A model generated the notes under the pieces. It was not told the DNA's origin and did no database searches. It worked only from the letters and a program-made list of their open reading frames with translations. The translations under genes were made by a program, and so were the position numbers. Shown here in pieces: positions 54,426 to 63,061 of a stretch of 64,000 nt of DNA. The stretch's first letter is position 1. Every line of letters begins with the position of its first letter. Source of the stretch: Duganella sp. BuS-21 (GTDB lineage: Bacteria > Pseudomonadota > Gammaproteobacteria > Burkholderiales > Burkholderiaceae_D); NCBI GenBank assembly GCA_041874725.1, contig CP097466.1, forward strand, positions 1,240,001-1,304,000. Direction: 5' to 3'.

Positions 54426-54932
54426 TTAATTCAATTTAAAGGAAGTCAGGAAGGTGTCGACCGGTTCGGCGCTGATTTCCTGCGCCGGGCCGACCACCAC
54501 CACCTGGTAGACGCGTTTGTCCTTGGCCAGGAAGCGGCCCAGCATGCGCATCGGGCGACCATTGGCGCCGCCGCTGCCGCTGGCGTCGACTTCCTGCGCG
54601 CCGTTGGGCAGCGTCTTGCTGCTGGTGATGCTGGCGTTGATGTTTTTCACCATCGCGGTTTTCATGGCTTCGACGGCGGCCGGCGCTTGCGCGGCGTCGG
54701 CCAGCTGCACGCTGCCGACGGCGAATACCACGCCGTCGATGTCGGCGGCGCTCATGGTCATGTTCACCTCCAGTTGGTCGAGCTTGATGCTGCGCGTCTG
54801 CGTGTCCGGCTTGCCGGGGAATAGCACGGCATAGGGCGCGTCGCTGCTGCGGAAGTCGCGCCAGTCGTATTTCGGGCTGCAGGCGGACAGGATGAGTGCC
54901 AGCAGGATGGTCGGCGGCAGGGTGCGCATCAT
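54426..54932 (-). CDS. Small lipoprotein of unknown function
   Basis: This is a 168-residue lipoprotein: the signal MMRTLPPTILLALILSAC gives Cys18 as lipidation site. The mature part (DWRDFRSSDAPYAVLFPGKP, then a beta-rich region ending SAEPVDTFLTSFKLN) resembles small periplasmic domains often found fused or next to stress and protease genes, but no family is assigned. The ATG at 54932 overlaps the stop of the peptidase gene (ATGA), so the two are coupled. The longer frame upstream does not fit the signal. Confidence 0.75.
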   Translation of the reverse strand: MMRTLPPTILLALILSACSPKYDWRDFRSSDAPYAVLFPGKPDTQTRSIKLDQLEVNMTMSAADIDGVVFAVGSVQLADAAQAPAAVEAMKTAMVKNINASITSSKTLPNGAQEVDASGSGGANGRPMRMLGRFLAKDKRVYQVVVVGPAQEISAEPVDTFLTSFKLN

Positions 54933-56650
54933 TTCTGGGCTTTCTTTTTCTGGTCTTCGATGGCTTTCCATTCATCGATGTGGTGTTGCTGGCGCAGCAC
55001 GCGCGACTGGGGATCGATGGTCACCATGGCGTTCGGCGGCAGCGGCAGTTCGCCGTGGCCGTCGCGCATGGCCAGGCGCTCGGTGCGGCCGTTGATGCGT
55101 ACCTCGACCGGCATCGGGAAGGCGCCGCCGTCCTTCAACTGCCAGCGCAGCGTGAGTTGGTCGGCGCTGCGTTCGGCCACCAGTTCCGGCAGGGCGGCGT
55201 GATACAGGTAGGCGTCGAAGAACCAGGTCAGGTCGCGGCCGCTGGCCTCGTTGGCGAACTGGATGAATTCCTTGGTGCTGCCCCAGCGCGGCTGAAAGTT
55301 GCCCGGCGCCGGCGTGGCGGTGCCGTAGACCATGCGGCGCGTGGCGGTGAAGAAGGCGTCGTCGCCGATCAGGTCGCGCAGCGTGTGCAGGATCAGCGCA
55401 CCCTTGACGTAGATGTCCAGCGCCGGGCCGCCGCGCTCCGCTGCGTAGACGTCCTGGATGCGCAGGCTCTTGCCGCTGACCACGGGCGCCTTGTTGCTCA
55501 GCTGCTTGCGGAAATCGAACAGCAGCCACTGGAATTCCATTTCGCCGCGCAGCGCTTCCATGTAGAGCGGCTGCATGTAGGAGCCGAAGCCTTCATGCAG
55601 CCACATGTCGTCCCAGTCGGCGTTGGTGAGCTGGTTGCCGAACCATTCGTGCGACAGTTCGTGGTGCAGCAGCCAGTCGTAGCCCAGGGGCGCTTTGACG
55701 TAGCCGTTGCCGTAGGCGTTGATGGTTTGGTGTTCCATGCCCAGGTGCGGCGTTTCGACCACGCCCATTTTTTCGTCGCCGAACGGATAGGGGCCGATGC
55801 GGCTCTCGAAGAAATCAAGCATCGGCGTGAATTCGCTGAACAGGCCTTGCGCTTGCTTGTCGTGGCCTTTCAGGTACCACATGCGCAGCGCGATGGTGTT
55901 GCCGTAGCGGCTGGCGTAATCGGCCGACAGCATCTCGTAGGGGCCGATGTTGAGGGCCACGCCGTAGGTGCTGGGATGTTTGGCGCGCCAGTGGTAGGTG
56001 CGCCAGCCGTCCTTTTCTTCCATGCCGGTGGCGACGCCGTTGCCGGCCACCACCAGCGGCGCCGGCACCGTGATGTGCAGGTCGATCAGCTGCGGCTTGC
56101 CGGTGGGATGGTCGATGCAGGGCCAGAACAGGTCGCAGCCTTCGCCTTCGACGGTGGTGGCGATCCAGGGCTGGCCGTCGGCGGTCTGGCTCCAGGTGAA
56201 ACCGCCGTCCCATGGCGCGCGCTTGGCAATGGTCGGCTGGCCGTGGTACTGGATGCGCACGGTGGTGCGGGCGCCGGCCGGCAGCGGCGTCGGCAGCGTC
56301 AGGTAGAGGCGGCCTTCCGGGTTGCTGATGGCCGACGGCGCGAGCGCGACGCCGTCCACGCTGGCGCTGTCGACCGGCAGGTTGCGGTCCAGTTCGACGG
56401 CGATGCGGCGCAGCGGCTCCTTCAGCAGGAAGGTGAGGGCGGCGTCGCCGCGGAGGCTTTTGGTGGCCGGATCGACACGCAGCGCGAGGTCGACTTTTTC
56501 AAACGTCACGGCCAGTTGCTCGGGCGCGCGCGGCGCGCCGGAGTTGATGGTGAAGTCGGTGGCCGCCGGCGGCGTCGAAGCACAGCCGGCCAGCGCGACG
56601 GTGGCTGCTGCGGTGGCTGCGGCGGCGAGGTAGAGGGGCAAGCGGGTCAT
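54929..56650 (-). CDS. M1-family zinc aminopeptidase, lipoprotein
   Basis: This is a 573-residue metallopeptidase. The signal MTRLPLYLAAAATAAATVAL leads to AGC with Cys23 as lipidation site, so it is probably anchored in the periplasm. The zinc motif is HELSH (His330, Glu331, His334) followed by Glu353 in LHEGF, spaced HExxH-x18-E. The GAMEN-like exopeptidase motif reads GMEHQ near 304. The N-terminal beta-saddle domain is present (LRGDAALTFLL, DLFWPCIDHP). The frame is open to 56698, and MTRLPL is chosen for the signal. It shares a 4-base overlap with the downstream lipoprotein gene. Confidence 0.9.
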   Translation of the reverse strand: MTRLPLYLAAAATAAATVALAGCASTPPAATDFTINSGAPRAPEQLAVTFEKVDLALRVDPATKSLRGDAALTFLLKEPLRRIAVELDRNLPVDSASVDGVALAPSAISNPEGRLYLTLPTPLPAGARTTVRIQYHGQPTIAKRAPWDGGFTWSQTADGQPWIATTVEGEGCDLFWPCIDHPTGKPQLIDLHITVPAPLVVAGNGVATGMEEKDGWRTYHWRAKHPSTYGVALNIGPYEMLSADYASRYGNTIALRMWYLKGHDKQAQGLFSEFTPMLDFFESRIGPYPFGDEKMGVVETPHLGMEHQTINAYGNGYVKAPLGYDWLLHHELSHEWFGNQLTNADWDDMWLHEGFGSYMQPLYMEALRGEMEFQWLLFDFRKQLSNKAPVVSGKSLRIQDVYAAERGGPALDIYVKGALILHTLRDLIGDDAFFTATRRMVYGTATPAPGNFQPRWGSTKEFIQFANEASGRDLTWFFDAYLYHAALPELVAERSADQLTLRWQLKDGGAFPMPVEVRINGRTERLAMRDGHGELPLPPNAMVTIDPQSRVLRQQHHIDEWKAIEDQKKKAQK

Positions 56651-56735
56651 GGTGGTCCTGGCATCAATAAGCTCAAAGCAATATATCAGCAAGCGCACCG
56701 GACTTGGTATGTTGATGACTTTATATTGGTGCAGT

Positions 56736-58244
56736 TTATTCGGCGAGCGCGCGGCGGTATTGGATTGCCTCTTTGATGTGCGGCAGCGCGATGGTGGTGG
56801 CGCCGGCCAGGTCGGCGATGGTGCGGGCCACGCGCAGGATGCGGTGATAGGCGCGGCCCGACCATTTGAATTTCTCCATGCTGTGCTTGAGCTGCGCCTT
56901 GCCTGGCCGGTCGAGCTTGCAGTAGTGGTCGATCTCGCGCGGAGCGAGGTACTGGTTGCGTTTGCCCTGGCGCTGGAGTTGGCGGTTGGCGGCCGCCTGG
57001 ACGCGGGCGGCGATCACGGCGGACGTTTCGCCATCGGCCCCGGCGGCCAGGATGTCGGGATGGACCGAGCCGACTTCCATTTGCATGTCGATCCGGTCCA
57101 GCAGCGGGCCGGAGATGCGGTTGATGTAGCGCAGCCGCACGTCCGGCGCGCAGCGGCAGCCGACGCTCGGGTGGCCGAAGTAGCCGCAAGGGCAGGGGTT
57201 CATGGCGGCGATCAATTGGAAGTGCGCCGGGAAGTCGGCCTGGCGCGCCGCGCGCGAGATGGTGATGCGGCCCGATTCCATCGGCTCGCGCAGCACGTCG
57301 AGCACGCGCCGGTCGAACTCCGGCAATTCGTCCAGGAACAGCACGCCGCGATGGGCCAGGGAAATCTCGCCGGGACGCGGCACGCTGCCGCCGCCGACCA
57401 GCGCGGCGCCGGAGGAAGTGTGGTGCGGCGCGCGGAACGGCCGCTGCTTCCAGTGCTCGATGCGGAAGCTGCCGGTCAGCGACTGCACGGCCGCCGCTTC
57501 CAGCGCCTCTTCATCGCTCATTGCCGGCAGCAGGCCGGCAAAGCGCGAGGCCAGCATGGTCTTGCCGGAGCCGGGCGGACCGACCAGCAGGATCGAATGG
57601 GTGCCGGCCGCCGCCACCTCCAGCGCACGCTTGACGAAGACCTGTCCCTTGACGTCGGCGAAGTCGGGATACTCGGGGGGCGCAGCCAGCGGCGCCGCTT
57701 GGTGGCGCGACAGCATGGTGTCGACCGACTTGCCGGAGAAGTGGTGGCACACCTGCAGCAGCGAGTGGGCCGGGTAGATGGCGGCGCTGGAGACCAGCGC
57801 CGCTTCGTCGGCATTGGCCAGCGGCAGGATGAAGGCCAGGCAGCCGCCGTCGCGCCGCGTTGCCAGCGACATCGCCAGCGCACCGCGTATCGGCCGCAGT
57901 TCGCCGGACAGGGACAGCTCGCCGGCAAATTCGTACTGATGCAGGCGGCGCGAGGGGATTTGTCTGGAAGCGGCCAGGATGCCGAGCGCGATCGGCAGGT
58001 CGAAGCGGCCAGACTCCTTGGGCAGGTCGGCCGGCGCCAGGTTGACGGTGATGCGTTGGGCGGGAAATTCGAAGCCGCCGTTCTGGATGGCGGCGCGCAC
58101 GCGGTCTTTGGCTTCCTTCACTTCCGTATCGGCCAGGCCGACGATGGTGAAGGCCGGCAAGCCGTTCGCCAGGTGTACCTCGACGCTGACTTCCTGCGCC
58201 TCCATGCCGGCCAGGGCGCGGCTTTTGAGTACGGCGAGTGACAT
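56736..58244 (-). CDS. ComM/YifB-family Mg-chelatase-like ATPase
   Basis: This is a 502-residue AAA+ protein of the YifB/ComM type. ComM helps branch migration during natural transformation in some gammaproteobacteria. The N-terminal domain (MSLAVLKSRALAGMEAQEVS, LPAFTIVGLADTEVKEAKDRV) is Lon-like. It is followed by the P-loop GPPGSGKT (about 222-229), FRAPHHTSSGAALVGGG, VLFLDELPEF (Walker B), the zinc-ribbon-like NPCPCGYFG and a C-terminal helical lid. The frame is open to 58304. The ATG at 58244 matches the family start. Confidence 0.93.
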   Translation of the reverse strand: MSLAVLKSRALAGMEAQEVSVEVHLANGLPAFTIVGLADTEVKEAKDRVRAAIQNGGFEFPAQRITVNLAPADLPKESGRFDLPIALGILAASRQIPSRRLHQYEFAGELSLSGELRPIRGALAMSLATRRDGGCLAFILPLANADEAALVSSAAIYPAHSLLQVCHHFSGKSVDTMLSRHQAAPLAAPPEYPDFADVKGQVFVKRALEVAAAGTHSILLVGPPGSGKTMLASRFAGLLPAMSDEEALEAAAVQSLTGSFRIEHWKQRPFRAPHHTSSGAALVGGGSVPRPGEISLAHRGVLFLDELPEFDRRVLDVLREPMESGRITISRAARQADFPAHFQLIAAMNPCPCGYFGHPSVGCRCAPDVRLRYINRISGPLLDRIDMQMEVGSVHPDILAAGADGETSAVIAARVQAAANRQLQRQGKRNQYLAPREIDHYCKLDRPGKAQLKHSMEKFKWSGRAYHRILRVARTIADLAGATTIALPHIKEAIQYRRALAE

Positions 58245-58353
58245 GGCTGGGCGTAGTGGCGAGGCAGGAAAGGACGGGGGACCAGCCGCCAGCGTAGCCC
58301 CCATCCAGCCATGCCACTTTGCGCGAGAACAAACCTGCTCGCGCTGTGATTGC

Positions 58354-58593
58354 TTATTGCTTAATCTTGCCTTCCAGCTCGGCCAGGCGGGTTTCCAACG
58401 CTTCCAGCTTGGCGCGGGTCTTGGCCAGGACTTGGGTCTGGATGTCGAATTCCTCGCGCGTCACCAGGTCCAGTTTGGCGAAACCCTGCGTCATCATGGA
58501 CTTGACGTTCTTCTCAATGTCCTTTGCTGGTGAGTTTTCGATGGCCTGGCTGATCTTGTTTTGCAAATCGTTGAAAAAATTGTTCTTATCCAT
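58354..58593 (-). CDS. ubiK: Ubiquinone biosynthesis accessory factor UbiK
   Basis: This is a 79-residue coiled-coil protein (MDKNNFFNDLQNKISQAIEN, then a Thr/Arg-rich helix and the C-terminal LEALETRLAELEGKI). UbiK (YqiC/BMFP) supports the aerobic ubiquinone complex by binding UbiJ and lipids. Length and sequence fit the family well. It starts about 30 bases from the NtrC-type site of the divergent torF operon. Confidence 0.9.
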   Translation of the reverse strand: MDKNNFFNDLQNKISQAIENSPAKDIEKNVKSMMTQGFAKLDLVTREEFDIQTQVLAKTRAKLEALETRLAELEGKIKQ

Positions 58594-58623
58594 AATATTC
58601 CTTGATCTGGTTAGTCCATCATT

Positions 58624-58638
58624 GCACCATTACGGTGC
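58624..58638 (+). promoter_or_regulatory. NtrC-type enhancer site
   Basis: GCACC, five bases (ATTAC) and GGTGC form a perfect palindrome of the NtrC consensus (GCACC-N5-GGTGC). A further GGTGC half site lies 21 bases on, at 58655-58659. It is about 126 bases upstream of a -24/-12 promoter, a usual enhancer distance. Confidence 0.7.
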
Positions 58639-58763
58639 GGGTCGGCGTTAATCTGGTGCGAAAGCGCCGACATCCCTCTTCACGCTCGTGACAATTCTCA
58701 CTTTGGGGCGATGCCGCCCGTTGTCAACCATGATACGGCACCTGACGGCCGGACAACATTAGC

Positions 58764-58778
58764 TGGCACACATTCTGC
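58764..58778 (+). promoter_or_regulatory. Sigma-54 (-24/-12) promoter of torF-glnK-amtB
   Basis: TGGCAC, five bases and CTGC match the sigma-54 consensus (TGGCAC-N5-TTGC) with one mismatch, and the invariant GG and GC are present with the right spacing. The upstream NtrC-type site and the downstream glnK-amtB genes support nitrogen control. Confidence 0.75.
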
Positions 58779-58844
58779 TAAAGAAGGCTATGACAGAATT
58801 TTAAACCGCAACTGCTAATGAAGTTCAACTCTAGGAAAACAATT

Positions 58845-59941
<1,097 letters not shown>

Positions 59942-59948
59942 GAGGACG

Positions 59949-61514
59949 ATGAGAATGAAGAAAACTATAACAAGCTTGCTAGCTGGGGTATCCATCCTGT
60001 TTGCGCTGGCCGCACCTGTGTACGCCCAAGACGCCAAGCCGGCGGAAGCACCTGCCGCTGCTGCAACGGCCACCGCCACCGCCACCGCGCCAGCCGCCGC
60101 CCCTGAAGCGCCTGCCGCCGCCCCTGCTGCCGCTGCGCCAGCTGCAGCGGCGCCGGCCGAAGCCGCTCCCGCCGCGCCTGCGCCGACGCCGCAAAAGGGC
60201 GACACCGCCTGGATGATGGTCTCGACCCTGCTGGTGATCCTGATGACGATTCCCGGCCTGGCGCTGTTCTACGGCGGCCTGGTCCGCTCCAAGAATATGC
60301 TGTCGATCCTGATGCAAGTGTTCATGGTGTTCGCCCTGATCATCGTGCTGTGGTGCATCTACGGTTACTCGCTGGCGTTCACCGAAGGCAATGCCTTCTT
60401 CGGCAACCTGCATGACCGCACCTTCCTCAACAACATCTGGGATCCGGCCAAGGGCGCGTTTGCCTACGCCGCCACCTTCAGCAAAGGCGTGGTGATTCCG
60501 GAGTTCGTGTTCGTCGCCTTCCAGGGCACCTTCGCGGCCATCACCTGCGGCCTGATCATCGGCGCCTTCGCCGAGCGCGCCAAGTTCACTGCCGTGCTGG
60601 CCTTCATCGTGATCTGGTTCACCTTCGCCTACCTGCCGATGGCCCACATGGTCTGGTTCTGGACCGGTCCTGACGCGATCAAGGATGCCGCCACCCTGGC
60701 CACCGAAACCGCCAAAGCCGGCTTCCTGTTCCAGAAAGGCGCGCTGGACTTCGCCGGCGGCACCGTGGTGCACATCAATGCCGCCGTGGCCGGCCTGGTG
60801 GGCGCCTTCATGATCGGCAAGCGCGTCGGCTACGGCCGCGAATCGATGGCCCCGCACTCGGTGACCATGACCATGATCGGCGCTTCGCTGCTGTGGGTCG
60901 GCTGGTTCGGTTTCAATGCCGGTTCGTCGCTGGAAGCCGGCGACATCGCCGGCCTGGCCTTCATCAACACCTTGCTGGCGACCGCTGCCGCGACCGTGGC
61001 CTGGGTCTTCGCCGAATGGATCTTCAAAGGCAAACCATCGATGCTGGGCGGCGCTTCGGGCGCAGTGGCTGGCTTGGTGGCCATCACCCCGGCCTGCGGC
61101 TTCGTCGGCCCGATGGGCGCACTGATCATCGGCCTGCTGGCCGGCGTGATCTGCCTGTGGGGTGTGAACGGCCTGAAACGCCTGCTGGGCGCGGACGACT
61201 CGCTGGACGTGTTCGGCGTGCACGGCGTCGGCGGCATCCTGGGCGCGATCCTGACCGGTGTGTTCGCTGCACCGTCGCTGGGCGGCCAGGGCATCTTCGA
61301 TTACGTTGCCAACAAGGCATCGCCTGACTACTCGATCGCTGCCCAAGTGATGGTGCAAGCCACCGGCGTCGGCGTCACCATCCTGTGGTCGGCCGTGGTT
61401 TCGGTCATCGCCTACAAGCTGGTCGACATCGTCATCGGCCTGCGCGTACCGGAAGAAGAAGAGCGCGAAGGCCTGGACATCACCACCCACGGCGAGTCCG
61501 CCTACCACGCTTAA
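59949..61514 (+). CDS. amtB: Ammonium transporter
   Basis: This is an inner-membrane ammonium channel with 11 helices. The 521-residue product has a cleaved signal (MRMKKTITSLLAGVSILFAL, AAPVYAQ) and an unusual Ala/Pro/Thr-rich linker of about 50 residues. The transporter core follows, with GLALFYGGLVRSKNMLS, DFAGGTVVHINAAVAGLVGAF (first twin His) and VFGVHGVGGILGAILTGVF (second twin His). The C-terminal tail (EEEEREGLDITTHGESAYHA) ends in the region that contacts GlnK. The start 59949 follows AGAGGA. An ATG at 59955 is a close alternative. Confidence 0.94.
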   Translation: MRMKKTITSLLAGVSILFALAAPVYAQDAKPAEAPAAAATATATATAPAAAPEAPAAAPAAAAPAAAAPAEAAPAAPAPTPQKGDTAWMMVSTLLVILMTIPGLALFYGGLVRSKNMLSILMQVFMVFALIIVLWCIYGYSLAFTEGNAFFGNLHDRTFLNNIWDPAKGAFAYAATFSKGVVIPEFVFVAFQGTFAAITCGLIIGAFAERAKFTAVLAFIVIWFTFAYLPMAHMVWFWTGPDAIKDAATLATETAKAGFLFQKGALDFAGGTVVHINAAVAGLVGAFMIGKRVGYGRESMAPHSVTMTMIGASLLWVGWFGFNAGSSLEAGDIAGLAFINTLLATAAATVAWVFAEWIFKGKPSMLGGASGAVAGLVAITPACGFVGPMGALIIGLLAGVICLWGVNGLKRLLGADDSLDVFGVHGVGGILGAILTGVFAAPSLGGQGIFDYVANKASPDYSIAAQVMVQATGVGVTILWSAVVSVIAYKLVDIVIGLRVPEEEEREGLDITTHGESAYHA

Positions 61515-61543
61515 TAACATGCCTCATTAACAACGTTGCATCC

Positions 61544-61571
61544 AAAAAGCGCCCCACGGGGCGCTTTTTTT
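61544..61571 (+). terminator. Rho-independent terminator after amtB
   Basis: A stem of AAAGCGCCCC and GGGGCGCTTT with a three-base loop is followed by Ts. It closes the torF-glnK-amtB operon before gshA. Confidence 0.92.
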
Positions 61572-61640
61572 ATTGCCTGGCTTTAAAATAGGGGATTCGC
61601 CCTCATTTGGCATAGTCCGCACGGTAATAAGGATGTAAAC

Positions 61641-62942
61641 ATGGTTCCCCACCTCGTCACGGCCCTGAGCGGACCCCTGCTCGACCTCGAAGAAAAAATC
61701 CTGGCCGCCACCCCCGCCATCGAGCGCTGGTTCCGCCTCGAATGGCAGGAACACACCCCGCCGTTTTATTGCTCGGTCGATATGCGGAACGCCGGCTACA
61801 AGCTGGCGCCGGTGGACACCAATCTGTTCCCCGGCGGCTTCAATATGCTGGCCACCGAAATGCTGCCGCTGTCGGTGCAGGCCGCCATGGCGGCGATCGA
61901 CAAGTATTGTCCGGACGCCCGCAACCTGCTGTTGATCCCGGAAATCACCCAGCGCCACCCGACCTACTGGCAAAACATCGCCCGCCTGATGCAGATCTTC
62001 CGCCAGACCGGCCTGCACGTGCGCCTCGGCTCGCTGTCGCCGGAGGTCACCCAGCCGACCCCGTTGCCTCTGCCGGACGGCAATATGCTGGTGGTCGAGC
62101 CGCTGGTGCGCTCGCCCAACGGCCGCCGCGTCGGCCTCAAGGATTTCGATCCGTGCACGATCTTGCTCAACAACGACCTGTCGGCCGGCATCCCCGACAT
62201 CCTGCAAAACATCCACGAGCAAAGCCTGCTGCCGCCGCTGCACGCCGGCTGGGCGCTGCGCCGCAAGAGCAACCACCTCAACGCCTACGATGAAGTGGTG
62301 AAGAAGTTCGGCAAGCTGATCGGCGTCGATCCGTGGATGCTCAACCCCTTCCACGCCAAGTGCGACGCGGTCAACTTCCGCACCGGCGAGGGCTACGAAT
62401 GTCTGGCCGCCAACGTCGACACGCTGCTGGCCAAGATCAAGAAGAAGTACAAGGAATACGGCATCAAGGACCATAAGCCGTTCGTGATCGTCAAGCCGGA
62501 CGCCGGCACCTACGGCACCAGCATCCTGACCATCAAGGATTCCAGCGAAATCAAGGATCTGACCCAGGCCCAGCGCGACAAGATGATCGTCATCAAGGAC
62601 GGCAAGGAAGTGACCGACTTCATCATCCAGGAAGGCGTGCCGACCTTCGAGAGCATCGAAAGCGCCGTGGCCGAACCGGTGGTGTACATGATCGACCGCT
62701 ACGTGGTGGGCGGCTTCTACCGCGTCCACGCCGAAAAGGGCGTCGACCAGAACCTCAACGCGCCGGGCTCGCAGTACGTGCCGCTGGCGTTCGCCCAGCA
62801 GCACGCGGTGCCGGATCTCAAGGCCAAGCCGGGCACGGCCGCGCCGAACCGCTTCTACGTCTATGGCGTGGTGGCGCGCCTGGCGCTGCTGGCGGCCTCG
62901 CTGGAAATGGAACGTACTGATCCGAATCCCGAGGTTTATTAA
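61641..62942 (+). CDS. gshA: Glutamate--cysteine ligase (proteobacterial GshA type)
   Basis: This is the first enzyme of glutathione synthesis, joining glutamate and cysteine with ATP in the cytosol. The 433-residue protein is of the type found in betaproteobacteria and Acidithiobacillus, not the E. coli type. Visible segments include WFRLEWQEHTPPFYCSVDMR, VDTNLFPGGFNML, KPFVIVKPDAGTYGTSILTI (ATP-grasp-like) and YMIDRYVVGGFYRVH. AAGGA precedes the ATG. It is followed by gshB after a 119-base gap that holds a palindrome pair. Confidence 0.92.
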   Translation: MVPHLVTALSGPLLDLEEKILAATPAIERWFRLEWQEHTPPFYCSVDMRNAGYKLAPVDTNLFPGGFNMLATEMLPLSVQAAMAAIDKYCPDARNLLLIPEITQRHPTYWQNIARLMQIFRQTGLHVRLGSLSPEVTQPTPLPLPDGNMLVVEPLVRSPNGRRVGLKDFDPCTILLNNDLSAGIPDILQNIHEQSLLPPLHAGWALRRKSNHLNAYDEVVKKFGKLIGVDPWMLNPFHAKCDAVNFRTGEGYECLAANVDTLLAKIKKKYKEYGIKDHKPFVIVKPDAGTYGTSILTIKDSSEIKDLTQAQRDKMIVIKDGKEVTDFIIQEGVPTFESIESAVAEPVVYMIDRYVVGGFYRVHAEKGVDQNLNAPGSQYVPLAFAQQHAVPDLKAKPGTAAPNRFYVYGVVARLALLAASLEMERTDPNPEVY

Positions 62943-62943
62943 C

Positions 62944-63013
62944 GTCGTCCCCGCGTAGGCGGGGACCCATGCTGAGCCGGCGTTGCATGGACTCCCGCCT
63001 GCGCGGGAGCGAC
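62944..63013. repeat. REPIN-like inverted pair of palindromes between gshA and gshB
   Basis: The left unit (62944-62972) has arms GTCCCCGC and GCGGGGAC and tail CCATGC. The right unit (62985-63013) begins GCATGGACTCCCGC and has arms CTCCCGC and GCGGGAG. They are inverted with a 12-base loop, like the pair at 27830-27907. Confidence 0.78.
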
Positions 63014-63061
63014 GTGGTCGAATCTCGGCTAAAATCCATCATCATCTCTACTGGACGCTTC

